NCBI RefSeq assembly: GCF_003324165.1
Contig: NW_025407825.1
Span: 62,001 to 126,000 of the forward strand
Length of the DNA stretch: 64,000 bases
From: Naegleria lovaniensis
Taxonomy: Eukaryota > Heterolobosea > Eutetramitea > Acrasida > Naegleriidae
Direction: 5' to 3'
Part shown: piece by piece, positions 21,501-30,613 of the stretch
How positions within the stretch are numbered: position 1 is the first letter of the stretch
Layout: each line of letters opens with the position of its first letter
Position numbers and translations under genes: made by a program
Notes under the pieces: generated by a model
Databases searched by the model: none
What the model saw: the letters and a program-made list of their open reading frames with translations, nothing else
What the model was told of the DNA's origin: nothing

Positions 21501-21615
21501 GGGGAATACATTTTCGGGTGGTTATGAAGGTATTGAGAGGGTTTTGGCCACCATCACAAATAAATGTAGAAGAGGAGCTAGCAGGTGAGGTCATTGGGCC
21601 AATCTCTTTTTTCAT
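18544..21615 (-). CDS. Seven-transmembrane protein with C-terminal RGS domain
   Basis: 1023 residues from the ATG at 21615 (upstream codons in frame lack ATG), single exon. Hydrophobic helices: SILGVTRIVVFVLLVLCLISFIVF, CAFGFVLFLLLAAMNGLLLVDLI, LLHWLMIFCLPVFGFMNFII, then a 300-residue Ser/His/Asn-rich cytoplasmic loop, and four more (LFQFLFSGLTTSAWLGISGVILAI; YGAILVIGALTLLLLTLLDMII; YSSMFIIACIGIAVTDVLVF; CILKIVMSVLFELPFVLISPV). The C-terminal 185 residues form an RGS domain: LRQVLKHSKLNRMFQEFLQREWSIGNLLFYKCVNEY, KLYHIYYNFIQPRG, and LFNLLDAYTRFYLECKEF. RGS domains speed GTP hydrolysis by G-alpha. The layout is that of plant AtRGS1 and amoeba receptors. It likely acts on the pathway that uses the Gbeta encoded at 3.2-4.7 kb. 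Confidence 0.85.
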   Translation of the reverse strand: MKKEIGPMTSPASSSSTFICDGGQNPLNTFITTRKCIPLTEYNRLIRSLQTNTYISSISILGVTRIVVFVLLVLCLISFIVFRRSKYLMYNRLGCAFGFVLFLLLAAMNGLLLVDLIPSRIIDFSPVSNSTSNSTTIGNSTTKSLHYVTSQYDNDWNSPFTHSQQTQQQLNSYFSNHLYNILDQHVVNGLLSQLATNTSTKTNTTTTDYSKVNLRTIPLVKRTAAMWKAQPNELLSESICFIHLGTTSLLHWLMIFCLPVFGFMNFIIRSYLERKKLRLVKYIEKENQKVHQNFLSRLPLDSTDRSNPSMSGAYGGIRPHHQISDLQSFIASSSVASSDTSGPLYRNASHRQHANNHTMTGTTSHLPQTGSRLFGDSFASGISSSNASHYNPNVSQQHHHHHGQHRFQVPRDSTVSRNSILDTYSESAQNSDSDNLSSFGTSFLRQPQPSTSTAVDHRGGVDKDVAHRRNPHRYKDLTYHSNTSQPLERGSQTFSDNMSGAAEEEDLTSSSVIYNGNLSQTVLGLTKANKTTHDSDSLSNTVSNSNNKTTTKFTASMSNASVTHTNEQQLISKFEKRKTVLLLNFIIRHPVLFQFLFSGLTTSAWLGISGVILAITLQVQQVTSCDSIWFITQRVWYGAILVIGALTLLLLTLLDMIINERHSSLKHSEHGGKKKSETTLSKKRLSRFVRFFMNYWWYHDLQFCRREALLYSSMFIIACIGIAVTDVLVFTLRAEDLVMKICILKIVMSVLFELPFVLISPVMTSCFTMKRQFHISRLQSHYIKNHDEYVKKSVRQDQINDNLSFAPSSSSLNGAANRDALIEQMYDFSVYHPTETILRQVLKHSKLNRMFQEFLQREWSIGNLLFYKCVNEYLSLKEMEKTQQAQQKLYHIYYNFIQPRGLRMKKISQTNQQQQTSSEMSHNDSQIEPPLNSSASSSLLNISEWLSPELKSRFTQLMNQIEKSETISNQQSAEIGKIMLELRDEVLFNLLDAYTRFYLECKEFRQIYVEPNLKSLSTLSKKK

Positions 21616-21894
21616 AAAGAATTTCCTCAAAATTAGTGAGCGTTTGGTTGGTGGCTTGTCACTTGTCGACCTTAATTTTTACTTGTTCCAAAAAAAAATT
21701 TTGTGCTGAAGGACACACATTCTGAACTAGGTTTGTTTCTCGTGTTGCTAAAACATGTCATAATTCCAAATGTGAAGAAGTGAGCTGAAAGGAACTACTT
21801 AAACAAGAATATTTGCAGATATGAGTGTTTTTGGAAAGAGAAGTGTACCGTCACATCTCGAGCGTCAATGAGCAATTACAATGGAAGTAATTAA

Positions 21895-23724
21895 TTAATT
21901 GGTGGGCTGTTCATTTACACCACCATCTGTATCCCCGGCTTGTTCGACCTTACTGTTGTTGTTCTTGCTACTCTGTGAAGTATCTTCTTGTGATTTCTCT
22001 CGCCAACAACACAATTCGATCACCTCAACTAAGGCACCAGGTGTTTCTGTTTGTTTTGCAAACTCGATAACTCGTTGTCTAGCAGATTCTCTGAGAGTCA
22101 AAGGTTCCAAATGGTTAATGATGGAAAATATTGGATTCAATGCCTCACGTTTCAATAAAACTTCAGTCGTTGGGTCACAATAAAGTTGTAACAAAAATTC
22201 GAGTAGCATGCCAGTCTCAAATATGGATGCTAAATGTTCAGTATATACAGTCATGTTGCTCACAACCCAAGTGGCTTCCTTCTTTAAGGAATAAATTTCT
22301 CGACCCACAAACAAAGCATCACTCGTTCTGAAAACGACTGAAATGACGTCGGTAAGGACATGATGATCAAGGAGGGTCTTGACTTGTTCTGAAGTTCCAG
22401 CTGCAATATTACTCAAAATGTACAGAGATTCTTTTTTCACAGAAAAGATGCCAGATAGGGCACACAGTTTCAAACCATTCATAAATCCCTCAGTATCCAA
22501 AATTCGTTGTGTGATGGTGCTATCGTCGAGTCTGATGAAATTTCCAATCACTCGTAGAGATGGTAATAAAATGGATTGATGGGTTTGAGTGGAAATATTT
22601 CGAACGAGTAATGGTATGAGTGTATCGTTGAGGAAGAGATTGATGAGATTCATGTCCGGTGTATCAGTTCCATATGCAATGCCCCATAATGCGTCAGATA
22701 AGACGTCAAAATCGGTCGACGTTTGTACCATTTCTTGCAGAACCGTTGCTACTGTGGCAGCATTTTTGATATCAACATTGACTGGTTTTCCACGAAAGCA
22801 ATTTGAAAAAGTCCAAGCAATAATTCTACTCATTGAAAGTGATTTCTTGGTTTCCACATAAATGTTGTTAATAATGTCAATGGCTGACGTAATTGGGCAT
22901 GGTGACTGTGAAAATTCAATATTTTCAGTATTGAGTGATCGGTACAGATATTTGGCACCTTCCAATGAACTTGGAATGATTGCATAAATGACAGCATCTC
23001 TATATGTTGCATTGTCTCCAGTAATGTTGGCCAAACTCCACAATGTTTGTTGCTTAATTTCTTGAGAGTCAATATGAAGCAGCATGAGTAAGGTCTGAAT
23101 GGATGACATTGAGGTGATGCTTGGCTCAGTATTTCCAACCACGGTTTGTGTATGAGCAGGTGCACCTGACGCAACATTGGTCAGAATCCATGACGCTTCA
23201 AAAATTAATTCTCTCCAAAGCGTTACCAATACAGAAGAGAATGAACTTGTTGGATCGTAGAGTCTTCGATATTCTTGAACTATTCCAAAATGTAAAATTT
23301 TGAACAGAAATGGAACCAAGTCACAATTTACAACGTCATTGAGTGGTGGATTAAATTCTAACGAGACTAATTTTCTAACAATCATCAACAATGCCAACAC
23401 ATGTTGCATGGCTTGAATATTATTTTGTGATGAAGAAGGAATGGATGTTTTTGATGAATTGGAACATTCAACAAAGGTAGAAAACATGGGAGTATAGGAG
23501 AGAAGGGTTTTAGCCACTTTGAACACATTTTCTCTGTATTCGGAAACGGGTGTTTGTTTCCGAGCCACTTTGTTGGTGGGTGCTGATTGGAGTCGAATGG
23601 AACGAATCAAATTCTTTGTCTTGTAGTCCTTTTGAATCTTTTCAATCATTTGAATGGGTTTCATGAATGTTGGTTCGTTTTCAATATCTTTAGAAATTAA
23701 TGAGTATTTCCAGCCAAGATTCAT
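21895..23724 (-). CDS. Importin-alpha-like armadillo repeat protein
   Basis: 609 residues from the first ATG in frame (23724). Importin alpha binds nuclear localisation signals and links cargo to importin beta. Armadillo repeats from about residue 60 to 560 carry the family signatures: LIFEASWILTNVASGAPAHT, QEIKQQTLWSLANITGDNATYRD, SMSRIIAWTFSNCFRGKP, LSDALWGIAYGTD, LLPSLRVIGNFIRLDD, KKESLYILSNIAAGT and KKEATWVVSNMT, with the Trp/Asn ladder that grips the NLS. The N-terminal region is short and only weakly basic (KDYKTKNLIRSIRLQ), so a classical Arg-rich IBB domain is not evident. The C-terminus is acidic/polar as usual. Possibly a divergent isoform. Confidence 0.85.
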   Translation of the reverse strand: MNLGWKYSLISKDIENEPTFMKPIQMIEKIQKDYKTKNLIRSIRLQSAPTNKVARKQTPVSEYRENVFKVAKTLLSYTPMFSTFVECSNSSKTSIPSSSQNNIQAMQHVLALLMIVRKLVSLEFNPPLNDVVNCDLVPFLFKILHFGIVQEYRRLYDPTSSFSSVLVTLWRELIFEASWILTNVASGAPAHTQTVVGNTEPSITSMSSIQTLLMLLHIDSQEIKQQTLWSLANITGDNATYRDAVIYAIIPSSLEGAKYLYRSLNTENIEFSQSPCPITSAIDIINNIYVETKKSLSMSRIIAWTFSNCFRGKPVNVDIKNAATVATVLQEMVQTSTDFDVLSDALWGIAYGTDTPDMNLINLFLNDTLIPLLVRNISTQTHQSILLPSLRVIGNFIRLDDSTITQRILDTEGFMNGLKLCALSGIFSVKKESLYILSNIAAGTSEQVKTLLDHHVLTDVISVVFRTSDALFVGREIYSLKKEATWVVSNMTVYTEHLASIFETGMLLEFLLQLYCDPTTEVLLKREALNPIFSIINHLEPLTLRESARQRVIEFAKQTETPGALVEVIELCCWREKSQEDTSQSSKNNNSKVEQAGDTDGGVNEQPTN

Positions 23725-23963
23725 GATGACAAGATAGGTTTTGAAATAATAGGAAAATGTAAATTCGGAATGTCTTGACAATGCGACACTCACAACAGAA
23801 TCCAAATATATTTGAAAAAGTAATCAACAATCCTAATAATCTAATATCGAATGATGCAAATATTATTTCTTGTCAACCAAAAAACAAAGGCTTCCAACTT
23901 GATATCTCTGAATTTTTTTCTTGTAATTTTAGCAAGACAATTTTGTAAACGTTTGTGATTCTT

Positions 23964-25814
23964 TTACTGCACCACACCTGCGATTGACCCTTGATGATAG
24001 AGGTGAGCAGAGAGAGGGTCGACATGTTTTGGTGTTCCATGAATTAAATGAGACCAATCCCAACGACTTAACGTCTCTCTGAAACAAAAAGGTGCTAAAA
24101 GCGAAATCAAAACACAAACAGTTCCTGGAAAGTAGATGAAAATCACAAATTGCACAAAGCCCATCTCTGGAAAGAAAAAGTACATCAATGAAAATGTAAA
24201 CCAAACAGCAAATATTTGCACCCCACAGAAATATTTGAAAATTGTGTCCCAATCATCTTCAGATGCATTCCAAAGTTCTCTTATAAATTCAGTGTAGGAA
24301 TGTGGTAAATTTTTCAAGTGTTTCAATAAATTAATAAAGGTTCTATGTTTTTGAAAAACAACGACATGGCCATTTCGTTTGTGATGAAAGAGTGAGTGGT
24401 GTTGATTTGGATGAGCAGGTTTTGCTTCTTCCTCAATTTCATGATTCTCATTCAAGGATAAACCCACTTTTCCTATTTTTCTTCTATAATATAATATGGC
24501 AATATAAAATAAAATCTCACTGGTATGATCACAAGTCATAATCACTTTTTGAACCATTGGAGAATATTTGAAATTGTCATACAAGTAGAGCCATGGAATT
24601 TCACAGAAAATTTCCTCACCATAAATTGGCCAAAATAATTTGACACCTTTCATGTAAATCACATCTAAGAAAATGTGGAAGATAGCTCCAACGAGGAATC
24701 CAATTGCAAAAGGTAAATTCAACCATTTGAAATCTCTCATAAATTTTCCCCACAGTGGTAATTTGCTGTAAGGCTGAGATTTATGGCCATGATGATGATG
24801 ATTGGTAATGTGTGAGTGAGTCACGTGCTCGCTTGTTGCTCCTACCTGAGATGTTGTTGAAAAGTTATTGAGAGGAGCAGCTGCCTTTAAACCACTTGGA
24901 GCATCATCATCAATACTCGGCGAGTGTTCGTGCAAGTGAGGATGTTCATCACTCAACACTCGTGACGATATGAGAGTACTTTCCTGAATCATGTCTTCAT
25001 CATTGGTCGTTTCTGCAGATGTTGTTGAAATGTTGTCATTGGTAGTAGTAGTGGTCGTTGTCAAACTTTGAGCAGCTCCCTCTTCATTCAGCTGATGTTG
25101 TTGATGATGATTCATAATTTCGGAATTATGGCCAGATGTGTCCGTGACTCGAAGATGAGCGGTCATCATGCTACTAGTATTGTTACTGCCACTACTAATA
25201 CTCGTCGAATGGTTTTTTGTGGATAAATTGAGTGGTGATTGTTTCTTCTTGTTGAGAATGTGATAATCTCTCTTATTATACATATAAATGAATAGAATCA
25301 GTAAAGGAACACAAAGGATGAGAGAATGAGTGGCCGTCCGATGCACGGCTTCAGCCACTTGTCTATTATCCTCACCATCATAGCCTAGAAAGAGGTAACA
25401 AAACACAATGGAAACAATGGCAAGACACAAATCCACATCGGGCATGACTGAGCCTACAATAATACCAAATTGAAACCATTCTCGATCAATCCTTCGGTGG
25501 TAGATTCGATGAAGAAGTGGTGCTAGAGGTGTTATTGTTGTTGTTTGTGAATGATGATCTTCATTGATTTTCAAATCGGAAGACGGCGACAAGGAAGATG
25601 ATGGATGAGGCTTCATGCCATAAAGTTGAATTTTAGTATCCATAGTAGAATGATGAGGGGTTGATAATGTGCAATTATCATGATTGGTGTCTTGATGTTT
25701 TCGTGAAGATGTTGATGACTTGGTTTGTTGTTGTTGTTTCCGCAGGAAATAGGCTATCCATTGGAGAATGTAAAAGAGAATGAGGCCAAATAGAAAATGA
25801 ATTCCTCCAGGCAT
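23964..25814 (-). CDS. YdjM-like integral membrane metal-dependent hydrolase
   Basis: 616 residues from the ATG at 25814 (MPGGIHFLFG). Seen: an N-terminal transmembrane helix and the pattern PDVDLCLAIVSIVF, HRTATHSLILCVPLLILFIYMY (HRxxTHS), and GFLVGAIFHIFLDVIYMKGVKLFWPI (GxxxHxxLD..T/KGVxLFWP). This combination defines the YdjM/YfhO-type 'LexA-regulated, membrane-bound metal-dependent hydrolase' family, known mainly from bacteria and archaea. His- and Asp-rich motifs suggest a metal site. A 200-residue Ser/Thr/His-rich insert separates the HRxxTHS and HxxLD parts. At least two further helices lie near the C-terminus (FAVWFTFSLMYFFFPEMGF and FVIFIYFPGTVCVLISLLAPF). Biochemical role unknown in eukaryotes. 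Confidence 0.65.
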   Translation of the reverse strand: MPGGIHFLFGLILFYILQWIAYFLRKQQQQTKSSTSSRKHQDTNHDNCTLSTPHHSTMDTKIQLYGMKPHPSSSLSPSSDLKINEDHHSQTTTITPLAPLLHRIYHRRIDREWFQFGIIVGSVMPDVDLCLAIVSIVFCYLFLGYDGEDNRQVAEAVHRTATHSLILCVPLLILFIYMYNKRDYHILNKKKQSPLNLSTKNHSTSISSGSNNTSSMMTAHLRVTDTSGHNSEIMNHHQQHQLNEEGAAQSLTTTTTTTNDNISTTSAETTNDEDMIQESTLISSRVLSDEHPHLHEHSPSIDDDAPSGLKAAAPLNNFSTTSQVGATSEHVTHSHITNHHHHGHKSQPYSKLPLWGKFMRDFKWLNLPFAIGFLVGAIFHIFLDVIYMKGVKLFWPIYGEEIFCEIPWLYLYDNFKYSPMVQKVIMTCDHTSEILFYIAILYYRRKIGKVGLSLNENHEIEEEAKPAHPNQHHSLFHHKRNGHVVVFQKHRTFINLLKHLKNLPHSYTEFIRELWNASEDDWDTIFKYFCGVQIFAVWFTFSLMYFFFPEMGFVQFVIFIYFPGTVCVLISLLAPFCFRETLSRWDWSHLIHGTPKHVDPLSAHLYHQGSIAGVVQ

Positions 25815-26649
25815 GGTGATGTATATGGAGGGAGAGAGGCTAGTAAACTGTGAGAGTAGTGTTTCTACTTTCTTCAATAATCAATGTAAGAAAATATATA
25901 ATTGAAATAACAAGCGGAAAAAGGAAGGCACTAGAAATATGTGTTTATCCTTCTTTAGGATTTGCTCAAAAACCGTGATGGTGTTGTGATATTGTGTCGG
26001 GAGGAACACAAAGATGAGAGAGGATGGCGATGGTCGAGTATTGGAGCTGGTGATGAGGGTTTCAAAACTTCAGCAAGGTGATGATATTGAGAGAAAAAGG
26101 ATGATGATGATGAACTATCTCAACTTATTGTCTCTCCATGCAGGAATGAACGGGATGATATTGAAAATGTTCTTCCGAATGTCAATATCACACAACAAGA
26201 TCAATTCTCTCAAGCTTGATTGTGAAAGATGCCGTTTGTGAAGGACTAATGAATGTGGCTGTTTGTTTTCGTTCGTCGTTGTGAATATTTTGACGAATCT
26301 TTGTGAATCATGACCGAAGGCCTTCGCACTCCTGTGAGTGGTTGCCGCAAACGACTACTTTTTGCTTCTTTCTAAATGGAAACAACCACTCGAAAACGAG
26401 GTAAACACTTGATATGGAACGATTTCCTTGTGAAATCGAAAGAAGTGAAAACATGATTGAGTAAGCACAAATAATGCTCCAGAAACATGTTCCTCTTCGA
26501 TCTGATATTTTGCGCTCGTTGGCCAAAAACATCAAAGGCAAGCGAAATGAGAATTGTTCAATTCCAGTTCCAGCCCAATTAATGGCATAGATTTTTCTCG
26601 TTCCAATTTAACAACTCTATTCTGCACAAGACCTCTGTTTTTAATAATA
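25815..26649. other. Long intergenic region
   Basis: About 835 bases between two minus-strand genes. Open frames at 26014-26241 (+) and 26308-26541 (-) look random: skewed composition, no domain, no splice context. The region is AT-rich with a few purine runs. It probably holds the promoter of the YdjM-like gene (toward 25815) and the 3' flank of the GtrA-like gene. I see no RNA gene. Confidence 0.4.
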
Positions 26650-27543
26650 CTAGACGTTATTAGAGGATGTTGTGCCAGCACTAGCTGCTCCCAAACCATT
26701 CAAATTCAATTCATTTCCAAAGGCAAACCTAGAGACTGAGAAATAATTGAGCACACCCACTGCAATCAATGTCACAAACCATACCAAATTATGATCGAGT
26801 GCTAATTGTGCCACCAAAAGATAATTCAGCACTGTAGAAGCAAACATTGAAATTCCATAAATGATGTACGTCCGTGATAGAGTTTGCCAATATTCTGAGC
26901 TATTTGTTCGTTTCCCAAAAACAATTCTACAATGCAATTCATATTGACTCCAAATTGAAAGAGCATAGGACAGTAACCAACATAGACTCGATTTGACCGA
27001 GTCATCAAATGTTGATTTTTCAAAAATCGTCAAAAACAAAATTTCATAAATTACAAAGAAAATAAGAGTTCCTATCAGAGAGCTCAATTGAAACAATAGA
27101 ATGCGTCTTGTTTCCGTATGTGGTGAGGAGCCAATTGTTGTAGAAGCAACACTTGATGATATTGTTGTAGAATGAAGGATAGGAACATGATCCGACTCGA
27201 GTGTCTCATCCTCCGTTTCATGTGGTTCAAGTCCCGATACAATGGGTGATGAAGATCCTCTTGTATTCGAGGACGACAATGACGCCATCGGAGTGTACCT
27301 TTTCGTAATTCCACTACTACTACTGCTCGTTGTACTGTTGCTATTATTGATTTCTTCTATGGAATTAGTTGCCACTTGTTGAGAACCATTCATTGATTCT
27401 ACAAGTGGATCCACTTGTTTGCTACTATTGGTATTCATGAAAGGGTAGGTCTGAGTAAGTGGAGGATATTTTTTGTATCTCGAATCGTTCGAAATCGTTT
27501 TGGTAATTCGATAACACCCAAGACATTCCTCTAAGTGGTTCAT
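26650..27543 (-). CDS. GtrA-like membrane protein
   Basis: 297 residues from the ATG at 27543; a second ATG at 27438 would give 262. The N-terminal 150 residues are Ser/Thr/Asn-rich and probably cytosolic. The C-terminal half has four hydrophobic helices in GtrA order: LFQLSSLIGTLIFFVIYEILFLTIF, SSLCWLLSYALSIWSQYELHCRIVFG, RTYIIYGISMFASTVLNYLLVAQLAL and LVWFVTLIAVGVLNYFSVSRFAFG. The ending NYFSVSRFAFG corresponds to the NY...R.WVF end of GtrA proteins, which in bacteria help flip polyprenyl-linked sugars. In protists such proteins are poorly studied. A role in lipid-linked sugar transfer is inference. Confidence 0.65.
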   Translation of the reverse strand: MNHLEECLGCYRITKTISNDSRYKKYPPLTQTYPFMNTNSSKQVDPLVESMNGSQQVATNSIEEINNSNSTTSSSSSGITKRYTPMASLSSSNTRGSSSPIVSGLEPHETEDETLESDHVPILHSTTISSSVASTTIGSSPHTETRRILLFQLSSLIGTLIFFVIYEILFLTIFEKSTFDDSVKSSLCWLLSYALSIWSQYELHCRIVFGKRTNSSEYWQTLSRTYIIYGISMFASTVLNYLLVAQLALDHNLVWFVTLIAVGVLNYFSVSRFAFGNELNLNGLGAASAGTTSSNNV

Positions 27544-27748
27544 ATTGTGGAGAAATACTCTCAACAACTTGTATGCAGCTGACTTTAGCTTGAAAGCAAT
27601 GCATTGAAATGAGTCTCGATGTTAATAACGACGAATTCGTCATCCTTTTTGAAAAAAAATTCATGTAGACAAAGTAAAAAACAACAATAAAGCACAACAG
27701 ATTCAAGACCAAACAGTCAACCCTTTGGCCATCCTAGGTAAAAGGAGA

Positions 27749-27820
27749 TAGCAAAGCTAGGTTTCGATCCTAGGACCTGTGGGTTATGAGCCCACCGCGC
27801 TCCCCCTGCGCCACTTTGCT
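27749..27820 (-). tRNA. Initiator tRNA-Met (anticodon CAT)
   Basis: 72-nt cloverleaf on the minus strand. Acceptor AGCAAAG/CTTTGCT with discriminator A gives the A1-U72 pair special to eukaryotic initiators. The D arm is GCGC/GCGC. The anticodon stem GTGGG/CCCAC ends in three G-C pairs around loop CTCATAA. The T loop is ATCGAAA, with A54 in place of T54, again an initiator hallmark. No intron. The gene lies only about 47 bases beyond the 3' end of the next gene. Confidence 0.96.
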
Positions 27821-27866
27821 TTACATCTGTTTCTCTATCTCAAAATTTACCTGCTGGTTTATAAAA

Positions 27867-28520
27867 TTAATTACACAACTGGGATCCATGATTCACAGTA
27901 ACAAATATTTTCTCTTCGAAAGCAAGTGACGCAAAATTTCCTTCATGGATTTCACAATTATCACCATCCGTGAAGGTGAGAGCCGTATTTTCATTAATTC
28001 GAAATGTTGACCTGGCTTCGTTGACCAATTGTTGAAATGACTCTACCACAATTCTTTTTCTGCGTTGTAAAGAATTGGTGTTGAGATTGTTTTCTTGAAC
28101 AATCAAAGTCTTGATCAAAGGTTGTCCGTATTCCAAATAGTGTTTAAGGTGACGTTGAAGATAGATCATTTTTTCAGTAACATCTGAGTACTTTTGTAAC
28201 ATGCGGATATATATTGCATGATCATCATCCGCTTCATCATTAAAGACAAGATCATTAGGATCAAATTGAGCCTCCGTTTGAACCTCTTGAAGTAATGGTA
28301 TCATTATTTGAGGAAGAATTTGAATATTCGTAGTTTGTGCCAATAATTGTAAATTGTGCTGTTTCAGTTGAGTCATGTACTCCAATTGTTGTTCGATCAT
28401 TTGGAAATGGCTCAAACAACTCTCATTTTCAAATCCTGATGGAGGAGGTGGTGGTAGAGGTGGTAAAGGAAAATTCATCCCAACCATCACCAAGTGCGAA
28501 CAAAGTGTTTGAAGATCCAT
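27867..28520 (-). CDS. Protein with a CIDE-N/ubiquitin-like C-terminal domain
   Basis: 217 residues, ATG at 28520. The N-terminus has a proline run (PLPPLPPPPPSG), then about 110 residues of helix-rich sequence. The last 65 residues (from RRKRIVVESFQQLVNEARSTF to FEEKIFVTVNHG, with TFTDGDNCEIHEGNF) look like a CIDE-N/PB1-like beta-grasp fold: a basic first strand, SFQQLVNEA helix, a DGD.CEI turn and a final FVTV strand. CIDE-N domains in animals mediate head-to-tail assembly in DNA fragmentation and lipid-droplet proteins. The assignment is by pattern only. Confidence 0.4.
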   Translation of the reverse strand: MDLQTLCSHLVMVGMNFPLPPLPPPPPSGFENESCLSHFQMIEQQLEYMTQLKQHNLQLLAQTTNIQILPQIMIPLLQEVQTEAQFDPNDLVFNDEADDDHAIYIRMLQKYSDVTEKMIYLQRHLKHYLEYGQPLIKTLIVQENNLNTNSLQRRKRIVVESFQQLVNEARSTFRINENTALTFTDGDNCEIHEGNFASLAFEEKIFVTVNHGSQLCN

Positions 28521-28620
28521 CTCAACCGTTTTGGTTGTTTTAATTTTTTTTTAAATTTTTTTAAATCTCTAGCCGTTATCGCGCATGGGTTTCGAATTGT
28601 AGTAATGGATCACCCAAAAA

Positions 28621-30261
28621 TCAATAAGTTTTATAGACACACTGTGAAGAGGGAGGATCAAACAACGTCTTACTTCCACAAAAATCTAAAATGGGTTGAA
28701 TTCTCACACTATCATGATCGCTATTGTAGACAATGACTCCAAATTTCTCTTCGAGTTGATACATGTCCTTCATTTTGTGCTTTTTCATTTCTCGTTCCAA
28801 ATTTTCTTGTAAACGTCCAGATTGAATTATGGCTTGCAAACAGGGACAAAATTCTGGACATTGTTTTCCAATACTGTGAATGGCCACAGGTCGTTCTCGT
28901 CGTTCTGAGCCATTGGTTGTCGTGAAAGATTGGTCATCGTTTTTAGACTCTTCTTTGAATCCATTGGAAATTTCACATTTTGATTGTTTCATGTCAACCT
29001 TAATACTTTCACATGACATGATGGTTGGAATGGCAAGAGTAGCATTACAATCTCCAATGACTGGATACAGTTGTTGAGTCACATACATGTATTGAGTCAT
29101 GGCTTGATCATCGTTATGGATATTATTTGGATCAATGGTATTTTCAAATGCTTTTTGAAGATAGGCCTTGACATCGCGTTTTCTTGCCATGTACATGCCC
29201 GAGTTGAGAAATTTGAAAGTGGATTGAGCATTGCAATAGGGTCGTACTGGATAGTTTTCTTTACGGACATATTTTGTTACGACTGTTTGGACATTCATAT
29301 TCTGTTGTGTGAATTTAATGGAATGGTTCGTGTTTCGTGTATAATGACCAGAGTATTCATATAAATTTTTTTAAATAGTACAGTTGTATCAATAATAATA
29401 ATTATTACCAAATGATGCTTGCACGTACCTTAATGAGAGGAATGAATAATTTAGGAGACGGTGCTCGATTCTTTTCTGCATTAAATAAAAGTGGCCAATT
29501 GAGCTCTCGATCTCGTTCGACATCAATGCCTTCATCTTTCAAATATTTCCAATAAATTTCAATGGCATTTTGTAAATGGTCATAGAACATGACGTCTAAT
29601 CCATCACTGAAAAAAATATAATCTTCTTCATCAATGTAAGAACTTGCTTGACTATTTAGAAACTTTTGAAGAATGATGTACTTTTTCCAATGACCTAAAT
29701 AATTTCAAAAATGTCATGAATTTTTTTGTAATATATTTTCGCATCGTTAGATTTCACATTCAATGGTCCATCAGACACATGTCATAGGTTGTTAAAATAA
29801 TTTTACAATCACCTACCATAAATATTCACTCGTTCCTGTCCAATATAAGTTGGCATGACTTTTCCAATTTCATTAAAACTATAATATGAGGCCAAATAGA
29901 CTTGACAATTCGATCGTAACACATTCGATGTCAATGCATTTTCCAAATGTTGATTAATAAAAGTAATGGGATACACAATTCCTTTGTTTTTTCGAGTCGA
30001 CGGCGATGATGATGTATCTGTAGTGGTCGATGGCAAATGCATCGACGGTGACTGATCATTGTATTGTTGTTCCATTCTGTGTTCAAGAAGTATTTCATGT
30101 CGTCGTTGTATTAAATGGTTCAATGTTTCGTGTGAAATTTTTCGAATTCCACGTTGATAAGAAATGTATAAAATTACAGAAAGCGTGATCGATAGGAGAC
30201 CCAGCGAAAATAAATATTGTTGTTTTTTGAGGAAATTAGGGAATGGAATTTGGAAAGTCAT
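28621..30261 (-). CDS. PLOD-like glycosyltransferase, type II membrane protein (3 exons)
   Basis: Exons 30261-29817, 29694-29429 and 29301-28621 (donors GTAGGT and GTACGT) join in frame to 463 residues. A single hydrophobic helix near residues 15-33 (YLFSLGLLSITLSVILYIS) after a short basic-polar tail marks a Golgi/ER type II protein. The catalytic part has IFFSDGLDVMF at 175-185, the D-x-x-D metal-nucleotide site in the style of the TDSYDVVF motif of lysyl-hydroxylase/PLOD glycosyltransferase domains. A LFNAEKNRAPSP stretch corresponds to VFSAE, and FLNSGMYMARKRDV then IHNDDQAMTQYMY to FLNSGG..G and DDQ. No 2-oxoglutarate oxygenase domain is visible. Acceptor unknown. Confidence 0.75.
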
Positions 30262-30613
30262 TTGTGTGTGTTTGAAGGGAATTTTGAAATTATTTTACAA
30301 ATTAAAAAATTAATAATTCTAAGAATAATTGTTGAATGGAAATTTTCATGCGCGTGTCATCAATCGGGTTGTCATGTGTTTGAGTTAGGAGTGTGTCGTA
30401 ACGAGTTTATGCAAAATGGATGATGGCTCCTGTGACTCGATGAATATTTTTTTTGGTTGCTGTCATCAAGATGTCAATATTTCAAAAATTAATTAATTTA
30501 AACACTTGATACATCATCCCTAATTGCTGTATGAAGGGACATGTAAAGGAATGCAATTCATTCATGATGCCAAGTTCATTCCAATTCCGTTCAATTTAAA
30601 AAAACAAAAAAAA

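Noticed and set aside
26014-26241. Possible small gene on the plus strand
   Set aside because: Met/Arg/Lys-skewed composition from GATGATGATG-type sequence, no domain, no leader signal, opposite to the surrounding genes.
26308-26541. Possible small gene on the minus strand
   Set aside because: No domain, random composition and no splice support.
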